A stretch of 64,000 nucleotides of DNA from Motilimonas pumila (GTDB lineage: Bacteria > Pseudomonadota > Gammaproteobacteria > Enterobacterales > CBDFNC01): assembly GCF_003596335.1 (NCBI RefSeq), contig NZ_QZCH01000013.1, positions 57,367 to 121,366 on the forward strand, in the 5' to 3' direction. Below are positions 48,671-57,970 of the stretch, in pieces (the stretch's first letter is position 1; every line of letters begins with the position of its first letter). The translations under genes were made by a program, and so were the position numbers. The notes under the pieces were generated by a model. That model was not told the origin of the DNA, did no database searches, and saw nothing but the letters and a program-made list of their open reading frames with translations.

Positions 48671-49324
48671 TTAAATTGCCATGTTCAAGACTTGTTTAAC
48701 CAGCTTTGCAATTCCCGTTTCTGCCTGCGCTAAATCTTGTGCCAGCATGTAAGCAGGGGTAGTAACCAGTTTGTGTGTTTCATCTACCACTATGTCATCC
48801 ACAGTGCATGTTTGATGCGTTGCACCCAATTGGGTAATTGCTTGCGCGGTGCCTTCATCGTTGCCTATCGTGGCAATCACACCTGGGCCATAAATCAGCG
48901 GCACCATAGCCGGCGCAATACACATATAACCTGCCGCTTTATTGGCTTTGGCGAAGCCTTGGCAAGCGGCTAACACGTCGGTTTGCACTTTTGCTTCGAC
49001 GCCTTTTAAGGCGAAGTCAGATAGGTTTTTAGCCGCGCCAAAACCACCCGGTACAATCAGGGCGTCAAACTCGTCTGGATTAAGCTCTGTGACGGCTTTA
49101 ATGTCACCACGCACAATCCGCGCCGCTTCTTGTAATACATTACGGCTTTGCTCAACTTCCTCACCAGTAAGGTGATTGATCACGTGTAACTGTTCGATAT
49201 CTGGCGCAAATGCTTGGTATTGAGCTCCTGCTTTGCTGAGGTGCAGCAAGGTAAGCACCACTTCATTTATTTCGGCGCCATCATAAACCCCGCAACCCGC
49301 TAAAATCACAGCCACTTTTTTCAT
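48671..49324 (-). CDS. elbB: Glyoxalase/ElbB-type DJ-1 family protein
   Basis: This is a 217-residue protein of the DJ-1/PfpI superfamily, matching ElbB (isoprenoid biosynthesis-associated, class I amidotransferase-like). VILAGCGVYDGAEINE opens the protein, ALIVPGGFGAAKNLSDFA is near residue 89, and the nucleophile-elbow cysteine is at VLAACQGFAKA near 120. A weak glyoxalase activity is reported for the family; the physiological role is unclear. Monocistronic. Confidence 0.9.
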   Translation of the reverse strand: MKKVAVILAGCGVYDGAEINEVVLTLLHLSKAGAQYQAFAPDIEQLHVINHLTGEEVEQSRNVLQEAARIVRGDIKAVTELNPDEFDALIVPGGFGAAKNLSDFALKGVEAKVQTDVLAACQGFAKANKAAGYMCIAPAMVPLIYGPGVIATIGNDEGTAQAITQLGATHQTCTVDDIVVDETHKLVTTPAYMLAQDLAQAETGIAKLVKQVLNMAI

Positions 49325-49467
49325 TTTATGAATCCCTTATGCTTTTGACAGAAAATCGATAGGATAATCGAATCATCAATTTTAAATCAATAAAAAGCAA
49401 TAGCTTGGTTGAGAAGGCGCAACTGTTTTGCGATCATTTGCTTCTTTGTCATGAGTGAGATTTTATT

Positions 49468-51711
49468 TTGCGCTTAATTAGCATTTGCATACTTTGGTGC
49501 GTTTCATCGGTCGCATTGGCCATAGACGATAAAGGTGGGATAGATTACTCCTGGGACACTATAGGCTCTGAAAACAGCGTTTGGTTTGAATTTAATGGTG
49601 GAAATCAGCTAAAAAAAGTAGATGTGGAAGGTCAAACCGTAGCTCTTCTTGATAATGCTAAAGACCCAAGTGCAGAGTTCATTGCTTTTTATCAGTCAAT
49701 AGACCATACCCTGAACGGTAATCATGTCACGCTCAAAGGGAAGATAAAGACTGAAGGCGTCATCTTGCATGCAGGCATATGGCTGCGTATAGATGGTGCG
49801 TCGGAAGTGTTAGCGTTTGACAATATGGGAAATAGGCCGATTACCGGTAATACCGAGTGGCAAGAGGTGAGTGTGGTACTGCCTTTGTCATTAAAAGATC
49901 GTAAGATCTTTTTTGGCGGAATTGTGAGTGGGCCGGGTAAAGCTTGGTTTGACGATTTTAAACTTGAAGTGGACGGCAAGCCGCTCACTAATAGGCACTT
50001 TTTAAAAATTTCTAAGCTTCCAGCTGAAACAAAGCGACCTTTTCAAAATCCCAATGATCCTATTTTGCAATTGACTACGGTGACAGAACTACAAGTTCAA
50101 AGTTTAGTGTTACTGGCTCGGACATGGGGGTTTGTAAAGTATCATCATATGCAGGTTGCTGCTGGCCAAATTAATATGGATGCTGAGCTTAACGCGATAT
50201 TGCCATTGGTACTGAATGCTGCATCGCCGAAAGAGGTGCAAAGTGTCATTGTGGACTGGCTTGATACTCTCGGGGAAATTACCCCTTGTGCTGAGTCTTG
50301 TTACAGCGATAACGCATTCTTATCTCAGCCCAGTTTAAGCTGGGTACTCAACGAACAATATTTGGGTGCAGAGTTGTCTAATAAGCTGCGTGATATTTAT
50401 AAAAACCGTGGCTTTAAGGAAAATTATTACCTCAGTTCTGTCGGTGAACGCCTTCTGCCTGCTAATGAATCACAGTATGCCTTGGCGAGCGTTCAAGACG
50501 CTCGATTCCGTCTATTAACTTTATTCCGCTTTTGGAATGCTGTTAAGTATTACTCACCATACAACGAATTGTTATCTCAGCTTTGGGAACAAAAGCTACA
50601 ACAGCTGATCCCGGTATTGCTAGCAGCAGACACTGAGACTGGTTTTTATATGGCGACGAAGCAAATGTTGGCGGCGAATGAAGATAGCCATACTGCTTTG
50701 ATTGATAACGGTTCCCCTGCTACCAATAAGGCGCTTTTTGGGGAATTTACTTTACCTTTGTTTGTTAAACATATTGATGGTCAGTGGGCGGTGACCGCTG
50801 TGATTGATGGCTCATCAGAAATAGTCATTGGCGATGTAATTGCAAGCATAAATGGTAAAGACTTAAATGAAAAAGCTGCTGAGTTAATGCCTTATGTGTC
50901 GGCTTCGAATGATGCAGTGAAATATCGACAAATCGCACCATTGTTAAATCGGACTTTTTCTCGTGAGGCGGAAATAAAACTTGCGGACGGAAGAGAGGAG
51001 TCTGTAACAGCATTAACTTTTGAAGACAGACAAGGTTTTGCAGAGCGCATTGACACTTTTGATGCTCATCCGATGAAGATGCAAGCTGCCGACGGTATTG
51101 GTTATATTAATTTGGCCAAGGTTAACGGCGACAACCATTTCCAAGTGATGCAGTGGGCAAAAAAGCAAAAGGGTTTAATTTTAGATTTGCGAAACTATCC
51201 TGAGTTTATGCCGGCAACCCTTTTGAATGAATTTTCGCGTTCAACGCTAGATTTTGCGCAATTCAAAAAGCCTGATTGGACCACCCCTGGTCGATTTATT
51301 CCTTCACAACAGAGTTACGGTACTTTTAAACCAATATATAACCCAAATGCCCTCGATAAGCATTTGGTCGTTTTAGTCAATGAGGATACGCAGAGCCGTG
51401 CCGAGTTCACCGCAATGGCATTCAGGCGCTTACCTAATGCATTGATTCTAGGTAGCCAAACTGCGGGTACTGATGGCGATGTTGCTCCTTTAGCCTTGCC
51501 TTACCCAGGCTGGTCGACGTGGATAACTGGCCTTGAAGTGACTGGCCCAGCTGGTGCACAGGTGCAAAAGTTAGGCATTATTGCGGATATTCCTGTTGAA
51601 CAAACCGTCTCTGATTTAAAACAGGGCAAAGATACGCAACTTGAACAGGCTATAAAGTGGATACAATCCCCTGAGTTTGAACAGAAAACGCCGAGTAAAA
51701 TACAAATTTAA
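49468..51711 (+). CDS. Exported S41-family peptidase-like protein
   Basis: This is a 747-residue protein with signal peptide (ending near SVALA), an N-terminal beta-sandwich region (about 25-170), a helical region, a PDZ-like segment (about 420-510) and a C-terminal S41 peptidase-like domain (about 530-715). The C-terminal domain has IGYINLAKV, KGLILDLRNYP and, at the nucleophile position, the serine of NEDTQSRAEFTAMAF. It resembles the tail-specific protease superfamily, but the substrate is unknown. The frame opens at a TTG; no nearby in-frame ATG exists, so the start is less certain. Confidence 0.75.
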   Translation: MRLISICILWCVSSVALAIDDKGGIDYSWDTIGSENSVWFEFNGGNQLKKVDVEGQTVALLDNAKDPSAEFIAFYQSIDHTLNGNHVTLKGKIKTEGVILHAGIWLRIDGASEVLAFDNMGNRPITGNTEWQEVSVVLPLSLKDRKIFFGGIVSGPGKAWFDDFKLEVDGKPLTNRHFLKISKLPAETKRPFQNPNDPILQLTTVTELQVQSLVLLARTWGFVKYHHMQVAAGQINMDAELNAILPLVLNAASPKEVQSVIVDWLDTLGEITPCAESCYSDNAFLSQPSLSWVLNEQYLGAELSNKLRDIYKNRGFKENYYLSSVGERLLPANESQYALASVQDARFRLLTLFRFWNAVKYYSPYNELLSQLWEQKLQQLIPVLLAADTETGFYMATKQMLAANEDSHTALIDNGSPATNKALFGEFTLPLFVKHIDGQWAVTAVIDGSSEIVIGDVIASINGKDLNEKAAELMPYVSASNDAVKYRQIAPLLNRTFSREAEIKLADGREESVTALTFEDRQGFAERIDTFDAHPMKMQAADGIGYINLAKVNGDNHFQVMQWAKKQKGLILDLRNYPEFMPATLLNEFSRSTLDFAQFKKPDWTTPGRFIPSQQSYGTFKPIYNPNALDKHLVVLVNEDTQSRAEFTAMAFRRLPNALILGSQTAGTDGDVAPLALPYPGWSTWITGLEVTGPAGAQVQKLGIIADIPVEQTVSDLKQGKDTQLEQAIKWIQSPEFEQKTPSKIQI

Positions 51712-51793
51712 TCGCATCTAAAAAAGCCGATAATTGACAGCTAATACCGATCGTTTAAGAAACCCTTGGCCGATCCTGTAGCTGAAAGATAAT

Positions 51794-51825
51794 CCTCAAT
51801 CATACTTACTGATTGGGGTTTTTTT
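51794..51825 (+). terminator. Intrinsic terminator after the S41 gene
   Basis: CCTCAATCA and TGATTGGGG pair, with one wobble, around a seven-base loop and end in seven Ts. It may originally belong to the end of the IS relic that follows. Confidence 0.75.
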
Positions 51826-52168
51826 GTGTTTGCTCAGGAACTGGAACTGGCATTAGAGTCCGTTGAGGAAAGCCAGTCTTTCGATAACGTTATTCGTTTA
51901 CTTGGTCCGCCTTACAATGGTTGCCATCGCTGGTGAAGCGGAAATAGAGTCAACACGGATAAGTGTTACAGCAGCTATCAGCATGATAGACACGCAACTA
52001 AGAGCAATCGCATTGTCTCCGGATGGGAGGCTACCGCAAAAGCTTCAGTATATACGTGCTGACCTTAAGCCCTTCATACTCCCCAAAAAAGAAAGCACCG
52101 GCGATTTCCACGTTCGGTGCTTTATGTTTTCTGCCGATATCCGCTCAGATTCAAGCGTTAGTGCTTAA
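51826..52168 (+). pseudogene. IS4-family transposase relic with internal deletion
   Basis: One frame (51826-51936) reads FAQELELALESVEESQSFDN and on to VIRLLG, resembling the start of an IS4-type transposase. A second frame then carries what looks like the C-terminus of the same type: ALSPDGRLPQKLQYIRADLK followed by PFILPKK, up to about 52090. The catalytic middle (over 300 residues) is missing. No clean terminal repeats or target duplication could be defined. The apparent 101-codon frame at 51863-52168 is this remnant and not an independent gene. Confidence 0.65.
52092..52123. terminator. Hairpin at the end of the IS relic
   Basis: AAAGCACCG and CGGTGCTTT pair across a 14-base loop. It may act as a terminator or be part of the former IS end. 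The rest of 52124-52228 holds no feature I can support. Confidence 0.5.
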
Positions 52169-52228
52169 CCGAGCGGCATGAGCTAATCGATAGCGGCTTT
52201 TTATTTGGCTTACCTAACTGTAGGTGGC

Positions 52229-53410
52229 TTAATTTAGCTCTTGGTAGCGTAATACTAAGTTACCGCTGCTTAAGCTGCCGTCTTCACCATAGTTGCTAAC
52301 AACTTGCACTTTAAATAATCGTTCTTCACCATTGGCTTGGTCTTTGATTAAATAGGTGGTGAAAGTCGGCCACATTTTATGTTGCCCATTTACACTATAT
52401 TCAAATGGTCCATAGCTACCAGGCTTGCTAAGGATACCTTCGGCAGTATCTGCAAAGTATTTGTAGACTTGTTCAGTATTTTTAGGGTCGGTGACTTCGC
52501 TGATATTTGAGACCATCAGTGTACCAACGCCAGCTTGGCCTGAGCCAGACGCTCCGCCATTTACTTGTAACGGGTATTCGCGACCCGATACTTTGACGCT
52601 TAAATCCCAATCGTCTGCGCCAGTGACCACTTGGTTTGATTCTATGTCGTAATAAACCACGTCAGTTGAAAAGTCGAGCACAGGCGAAGTGACTGCTGCG
52701 CTGAAAGCGGCTGCGTTAGCGTCCCAATTCTCTACCATGAGTTGAATTTGGCGCTTGGTCTCTTGCCCAAACTCTACCGTAACTGTATTGACGCTCACTC
52801 TGGCATAGGCTTCGCCGCTTGCGGTTCTTACTATCCAGCCATTACCCGCTTTGGCAGAATACACCGGGGCACCTTGGCTGTAATCTGCGTTCAACCATTC
52901 TTCTGTTTTTATGTGCGTTTTTAGGTTATCAGTGATGAAATCGTTACATGCAGTTGCATCTACTGCATTAAAGTCGGTTTGTGTCGTGTCTTTGGTAAGG
53001 TTAGAAAAAGTAGCGACTACTGGGTTGCCATCCGTATCATATAAGTCTGTATATTGATGCGCAATACAGCCGCTTACTGCGCCAGAGCCTGAAAGGCCGC
53101 CATTAAGCATAAAGCCGAGGTATTTTTGGTAACCCAGTTGCCAAGTATCATCCGTTACCGTGCTGCCAGATAAAAACTCGGCCAAAGCGGGTGCGCTGGC
53201 GTCGGTGGCGTCCAAGCTTAAGTAGCTAAATTGTTCACTTGGCGCTGGCGTGACTTCCGGCGTTGGTGTCACTACTGGAGTGGGTGTGACTTCTGGTGTT
53301 GGCGTGCTGCCTGAACTGTCATCAGAGCTGCTTGAACCACCGCCACAGGCGCCCAGAAATAGAGAAGTGATCGCCACGGCAATGGCCGCTTTAGGTGTCT
53401 TAAACGTCAT
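52229..53410 (-). CDS. HmuY-like heme-binding lipoprotein with two HmuY domains
   Basis: This is a 393-residue lipoprotein (lipobox LGAC, Cys22). A serine/glycine stretch and a linker of repeated PTPEVTP/PTPVVTP units (about 35-57) follow. The rest reads as two HmuY-type domains (about 60-228 and 245-392). Each opens with a tryptophan-bearing strand followed by NGGxSGSG (DDTWQL...LNGGLSGSG and DDWDL...VNGGASGSG) and each closes with a similar amphipathic strand pattern. HmuY proteins bind heme at the surface and hand it to a TonB-dependent receptor, which is exactly the gene 31 bases upstream in the operon. Known HmuY proteins of about 200 residues have one such domain. Confidence 0.85.
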   Translation of the reverse strand: MTFKTPKAAIAVAITSLFLGACGGGSSSSDDSSGSTPTPEVTPTPVVTPTPEVTPAPSEQFSYLSLDATDASAPALAEFLSGSTVTDDTWQLGYQKYLGFMLNGGLSGSGAVSGCIAHQYTDLYDTDGNPVVATFSNLTKDTTQTDFNAVDATACNDFITDNLKTHIKTEEWLNADYSQGAPVYSAKAGNGWIVRTASGEAYARVSVNTVTVEFGQETKRQIQLMVENWDANAAAFSAAVTSPVLDFSTDVVYYDIESNQVVTGADDWDLSVKVSGREYPLQVNGGASGSGQAGVGTLMVSNISEVTDPKNTEQVYKYFADTAEGILSKPGSYGPFEYSVNGQHKMWPTFTTYLIKDQANGEERLFKVQVVSNYGEDGSLSSGNLVLRYQELN

Positions 53411-53441
53411 TTTGTATCCCTTACTATAGTCGTTAATTTTT

Positions 53442-55472
53442 TTAGCCGTCTATCCGGAAACCGGCATAAACGAAGCGGCCTGTTTTCGGGCGAAAATCTG
53501 TCCCGGTAGCCGGTGTGTCTCTGACCGTGTCGGTCAAATTATCGAGGCCAACAAACACTTTAAAGTGATCGTTGATTTGCGAATTCAGTTTAAAATCGAA
53601 CGTGCTATAAGCCGGCGATGTGGTGTTATTCGCGCTGTCGATGAACTCTTCAGATTGGTAATTACCGTAAAGGGTGAGATCAGAGTTAATCGCGCTGATG
53701 TGGTAATTCAGTTTTACTTTTATTTGGTGCTCTGGGCGTTGTGTCAGGTGTTTATTGGTATTGTCGTCTTTGGCGTATAAATAGCTGTAAGCAAAATCGC
53801 CTGAAAACTCTGGTGTAAAGAAATAGCTGGTCGCTAAGTCAACACCTGCCGTGGTTGCTTTGCCTATATTGGTATACTCAAAAATCTGTAAGCCGGTTTC
53901 TGCTGACGCCTGATGGTTTAAATCTGTATCAATCAGGTCTTTTATCTTGTTATAGAAAAGGTTGATATCTGCACGGTAGTGTTGGGCTTGACTAAATTCC
54001 GTGCCAAGCTGAAAACTGACGGAAGATTCAGGTGAGAGATCAGGGTTGCCAATCACCATATAGCCCAACGCACTGTGGTCAAAAATGTAGTGGCGTTCTT
54101 TTAGGGTGGGTGTGCGATAACCATTGCCAACCCCCGCGCGAAAAATGCCGTTGTAGCTTTCAAGCCCTGCGGGACGGTACATGGCGTTGATTTTAGGCGC
54201 GGTATGAGAACCAAAATCTGAGTCATATTGGTAACGTAAGCCGGGCAGTATCTCAATCTCATCGGTGATGAAGATATCATCTTGTAGGTATAGCTCAGTA
54301 GCGTGCCTGTTTTGTTGGCCATTAAGCTCAGAAAATCGGTTGCTGCCCTGCGGCGAGCTTTTGGTTTGTTGCTGCTTTAGTTCACTTTGAAAGCCAACAA
54401 TCCCTGCGGTAATGAAATGGTTATCGCCCCACACGGTATCAAACTGCAGTTCGGCTTTATCAAATTGGTTTTCACCCACGCGCTCTTGGTCGGTGTAATC
54501 AGTACTTACTACGTCTTGTTGGGTGATGTCTTCGAAGTTTTCATGCATATACCAGAAGTTAATTTCACTGTCTTGCAACACCGGTGTACTGACTGCGAGG
54601 GCAATATTTTTGCGAGTCGCTTGCTCACCCTTCACTTTTTTAACGTCGCCGATACCGGGCACAAAAGTATCAAACTGCTTTACTAAATCTTCCTTGTAAT
54701 AACTGGGCTTGAGTTTTATCTCGGCGCCATTATCAAACCGGTAGCCCAGTTCGCCAGCCAGGTTGGTTTTATCGCCTTTGTCCCCTTCAAAAGACCAAGT
54801 ATCTGGGTCTAAGTCTGAGCCGCCCTTGTCTCTGATGTCGAACGTCAGCTGCCCAAACCAGTTATCACCACCCTTGCTAACGTGCAATCCCAAGTGGTTG
54901 TCGTTAAATGGGGTACGACTTACGTCATGATCACCGTAAGACCCTGAATCCAGTGTGAGGCTGTAGGCCAATTCTTGCTGTGGTTGTCGCGTGATAACGT
55001 TCACCACGCCGCCCATGGCTTCGCTGCCATACAAGGCAGAGACCGCGCCTTTGACGATTTCTACGTGAGACACGTCTGCCACTGCAATTTGGGTTAAGTC
55101 AACGCTCGATCCGGTTGAAGCGGTAACCGGTAAGCCGTCTACCAAGATAAGTACCCGGTTAGCATCAATGCCTTGCAACCAAACCTCTTGGCCACTTTTA
55201 CCGTGAATGGGCTTTATCAGTAGGCCCGGGACGTTTTTTAAACCTTCCGCTAAATCTCGAGCATGGCTTTTAGCTAGTTCCGCAGCGGTCACAACTTCGG
55301 TGCGCACGGGTACATCAAGCAGTTTGCGTTCGGTTTTCGTGCCTGTAACCACCACTATGTCAGCGGCATCATTCGTGGGCACTTGAGCCCAAACAGGAGA
55401 AGAGAGTCCGATAGCGGCCAGCATACAGCTATAGCCAGTCAGCCTGATATTACAAGGTTTAATAAAGTCCAT
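53442..55472 (-). CDS. TonB-dependent heme receptor (HmuR/HugA-like)
   Basis: This 676-residue outer-membrane receptor starts at MDFIKPCN, giving a signal peptide that ends near PVWA. The mature N-terminus has a TonB-box-like segment (ADIVVVTGTKTERK) before the plug domain (about 45-155), then a 22-strand barrel. The heme-receptor signatures are present: a YRTPTLKERH stretch (FRAP-type) with histidines in HYIFDH, followed by NPDLSPESS. A longer frame up to 55550 would run through a Fur box and is rejected. It forms an operon with the HmuY-like lipoprotein. Confidence 0.92.
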   Translation of the reverse strand: MDFIKPCNIRLTGYSCMLAAIGLSSPVWAQVPTNDAADIVVVTGTKTERKLLDVPVRTEVVTAAELAKSHARDLAEGLKNVPGLLIKPIHGKSGQEVWLQGIDANRVLILVDGLPVTASTGSSVDLTQIAVADVSHVEIVKGAVSALYGSEAMGGVVNVITRQPQQELAYSLTLDSGSYGDHDVSRTPFNDNHLGLHVSKGGDNWFGQLTFDIRDKGGSDLDPDTWSFEGDKGDKTNLAGELGYRFDNGAEIKLKPSYYKEDLVKQFDTFVPGIGDVKKVKGEQATRKNIALAVSTPVLQDSEINFWYMHENFEDITQQDVVSTDYTDQERVGENQFDKAELQFDTVWGDNHFITAGIVGFQSELKQQQTKSSPQGSNRFSELNGQQNRHATELYLQDDIFITDEIEILPGLRYQYDSDFGSHTAPKINAMYRPAGLESYNGIFRAGVGNGYRTPTLKERHYIFDHSALGYMVIGNPDLSPESSVSFQLGTEFSQAQHYRADINLFYNKIKDLIDTDLNHQASAETGLQIFEYTNIGKATTAGVDLATSYFFTPEFSGDFAYSYLYAKDDNTNKHLTQRPEHQIKVKLNYHISAINSDLTLYGNYQSEEFIDSANNTTSPAYSTFDFKLNSQINDHFKVFVGLDNLTDTVRDTPATGTDFRPKTGRFVYAGFRIDG

Positions 55473-55522
55473 TTTGCCAACACCTAGTCCGTAAACCATG
55501 ACAAGAAAAACCGGCATTGTAA

Positions 55523-55537
55523 TGATAGTTATTATCA
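55523..55537. promoter_or_regulatory. Fur box of the heme receptor operon
   Basis: TGATAGTTATTATCA matches TGATAATnATTATCA at 13 of 14 scored positions, the best Fur site in the window. It lies 51 bases upstream of the receptor start codon. Confidence 0.85.
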
Positions 55538-55682
55538 TTAGCAATAGCATGAAGGGGTTTGAAGCAGTTAAAAGTGTTACAAAACTCAGTCGTTAGTAAA
55601 TGAATTTTGAATATAATGTGAACAATATTAGCCACTTATTAATATGACTTTGCACGCAAAATTACATCAAAAAAGTTGTAAA

Positions 55683-55697
55683 TGAAAATAATTGTTA
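55683..55697. promoter_or_regulatory. Fur-like box of the TonB2 operon
   Basis: TGAAAATAATTGTTA matches the 7-1-7 Fur form at 11 of 14 scored positions. It precedes the DUF3450-TtpC-ExbBD-TonB operon. Confidence 0.55.
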
Positions 55698-55841
55698 TTT
55701 ACAGGTTGTTTTGATACAGTGCGGCAGCAACAGATAGGCGCATTTATTAATGTGAATATCACAGTGATAAACACCAAGATTAGTAACTCAGCTAGAGTCT
55801 AATAAACATAATATTTCGAGTATCAACACAGCAGTCTAAAT

Positions 55842-56633
55842 ATGAATACAACGACGCGCACCAAGGCCAAGCAATGTATGACGAAAGGCATGCTTGTTTT
55901 GGCTGTATGTTTCAGCAGTGGCGCCATTGCTAGCAACGACATCGACCAAGGCATTGCGACCACAAAATCCAGTCATCAAAACAACCAACAGGTGCAAAAG
56001 CAGATAGACGTGTTGGCGTTAGATACTCAGCAAGCGGCTCAGCTTTATCAGCAAAACCAACATCAAGCGGATTTAATCGAAGCGTATAATCGCCAGCTAG
56101 AAAAAATGGTGACGTCGCAGCAGGCCGAATTAGACGACATTGCTCAGCAGCTCGTTTCGCTTGACAGTACACAGCAAGCGGCATTGCCTCTATTGATTGA
56201 AATGAAACAAGCATTAGCAGGCTTTATTGCATCGGATTTACCTTTCTTGCAGGCTGAGCGAGCGCAGCGATTGACGCGTTTAGACACTGTGTTTGATCGC
56301 GCCGACGTGAGCTTGGCGGAAAAGTATCGCCAGTTATTAGAAGCGTACCAAATTGAGATTGAATATGGCCGCACTATCGAAGCTTATGAAGGCAGCTTGC
56401 AGCAGTCAGGCCAGTCTGAGCGCCAAGTAAACTTCTTTCGCCTTGGTCGCAGCGCGCTTTACTACCAAACCTTAGACGGTCAAACCAGTGCCTTGTGGCA
56501 ACCTGAGCAACAGTCTTGGCTGCCGCTGTCCAGTGATTACAATTTAGAGCTACGTTCTGCCATTCGCATTGCTTGGCAGCAACAAGTACCTGCGTTACTT
56601 GCTTTGCCATTAAATCCAGTGGAGGGTAAATAA
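55842..56633 (+). CDS. DUF3450 periplasmic coiled-coil protein of the TonB2 operon
   Basis: This is a 263-residue exported protein (signal peptide to about SGAIA) that is largely glutamine-rich coiled coil (about 40-125), then an alpha/beta tail with FFRLGRSALYYQTLDG, typical of DUF3450. These proteins accompany TtpC-type TonB2 systems and are thought to act in the periplasm in energy transduction. Its stop codon shares one base with the ttpC start. Confidence 0.9.
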   Translation: MNTTTRTKAKQCMTKGMLVLAVCFSSGAIASNDIDQGIATTKSSHQNNQQVQKQIDVLALDTQQAAQLYQQNQHQADLIEAYNRQLEKMVTSQQAELDDIAQQLVSLDSTQQAALPLLIEMKQALAGFIASDLPFLQAERAQRLTRLDTVFDRADVSLAEKYRQLLEAYQIEIEYGRTIEAYEGSLQQSGQSERQVNFFRLGRSALYYQTLDGQTSALWQPEQQSWLPLSSDYNLELRSAIRIAWQQQVPALLALPLNPVEGK

Positions 56634-57970
56634 TGAACGCTCGTACTTTTTTATTCGGTTTATGTTTTAGCTTATTACTGCCAGCACAAACGCTGCACGC
56701 TCGCAGTGTTGCGGAAGTGGCTCAGAGTATATCTGTGGCGGACCAAACTGAAAATAAAGCGCGCTTAGCGCAATTTAAAGCTGACCGAGACCAGCAACAA
56801 AGCTTGTTTGAACAGAGCGCGGCAAGGCTCGCAAGTGCGCAGCAACGACAAGCCGAGTTACAGCTCAGCTTTGATGAAAACGAAACCCGTTTGGCCGAGT
56901 TGCAGGCAGAACTGAAACAGCGTACTGCACAATTAGGTGAAGTATTTGGCGTAGTCAAACAGCAAGCCAATGAAACACAAGGCATGTTATTGGACTCTTT
57001 GGTTAGCGCACAATACCCAGGTCGTGCGGACCAGCTCGCTTTTGCGAACCAGAAACGGATCCCCACGGTAGAAGAGTTCAAAGCCTTATGGGCCACCATG
57101 CACCACGAGCTCAGTGAATCGGGTAAAGTGGTTTCATTTCAAGCGCCTGTGGTTAACGTGCAAGGCCAAGTGAGTACTGTTGACTTGGTCCGGGTGGGCA
57201 ACTTCCAAGTCTTAACTCATGACGGCGAATACGTACGCTGGCAACCCAGTTTGGCGCAGCTAGCGGTGTTTGAAAAGCAACCCGATCCTTTTACGGTGAA
57301 TCAAGCACGCCAATTTATTCAAGGTCAGGAATCGAGTTTAACGATTGATCCTACGCGTGGTCAATTACTGCAATTATTAGGACAAATGCCATCATTGAAA
57401 GATCGCATTCACCAAGGCAGTTACGTGGGGTATTTCATTTTATTCTTGGGAGCGATAGGTTTAGTCATCGCGGTATGGCGTTTATTGGCGCTATTTAAAA
57501 CTGAGTTTGGGGTGCGAGCGCAGCTGCGACAAGCGGACGCACTTAAACAGAACAACCCGCTTGGTAGAGTGTTAAGCAAGGCTTCGCAGTCAGATCTAAA
57601 CGTTGAAGATCTTGAGTTACGCGTAGACGAAGCGATTTTACAAGAGCTACCTAAGCTAGAGCGTGGTCAAAGCTTAATTAAATTGTTTGCCGCGGTGGCT
57701 CCGCTGTTAGGACTATTGGGTACGGTCACCGGGATGATAGGTACCTTCCAAAGTATCACGCTATTTGGCACCAGCGACCCGAAACTGATGGCCGGCGGTA
57801 TCTCGCAAGCCCTTGTCACTACCGTATTAGGCTTGATTGTAGCGATTCCGTTGTTGTTTAGTCATAACTTATTGAACACTCGCTCGCGTCGTATTATTCA
57901 AATTTTGCAACAGAAAAGCTTGGCCTTGTTGGCTGATCGCCGTGAATCTCAAGCAACAGGTAAGCAGTAA
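56633..57970 (+). CDS. ttpC: TtpC-type MotA/TolQ/ExbB proton channel protein
   Basis: This is a 445-residue protein with signal peptide, a periplasmic coiled-coil region (about 30-110), then an ExbB-like C-terminal half with three membrane segments (about 263-283, 345-368, 392-412). The segment AAVAPLLGLLGTVTGMIGTF is the family hallmark. It is much longer than ExbB (about 245), matching Vibrio TtpC, which is needed by TonB2 only. It shares one base with the genes on each side. Confidence 0.92.
   Translation: MNARTFLFGLCFSLLLPAQTLHARSVAEVAQSISVADQTENKARLAQFKADRDQQQSLFEQSAARLASAQQRQAELQLSFDENETRLAELQAELKQRTAQLGEVFGVVKQQANETQGMLLDSLVSAQYPGRADQLAFANQKRIPTVEEFKALWATMHHELSESGKVVSFQAPVVNVQGQVSTVDLVRVGNFQVLTHDGEYVRWQPSLAQLAVFEKQPDPFTVNQARQFIQGQESSLTIDPTRGQLLQLLGQMPSLKDRIHQGSYVGYFILFLGAIGLVIAVWRLLALFKTEFGVRAQLRQADALKQNNPLGRVLSKASQSDLNVEDLELRVDEAILQELPKLERGQSLIKLFAAVAPLLGLLGTVTGMIGTFQSITLFGTSDPKLMAGGISQALVTTVLGLIVAIPLLFSHNLLNTRSRRIIQILQQKSLALLADRRESQATGKQ

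Larger units (their letters stand above)
55473..55841. other. Divergent iron-control region
   Basis: No gene is supported in these 369 bases. The region is strongly AT-rich and carries the two Fur-like boxes annotated at 55523 and 55683, one near each divergent transcription unit. Confidence 0.7.

Noticed and set aside
51863..52168. 101-codon frame as an independent gene
   Set aside because: Its second half reads as the C-terminus of an IS4-type transposase and its first part overlaps the N-terminal fragment in another frame, so it is part of an IS relic.
53442..55550. Longer form of the heme receptor beginning at 55550
   Set aside because: The extra 26 codons run through the best Fur box and precede a normal signal peptide that starts at 55472.
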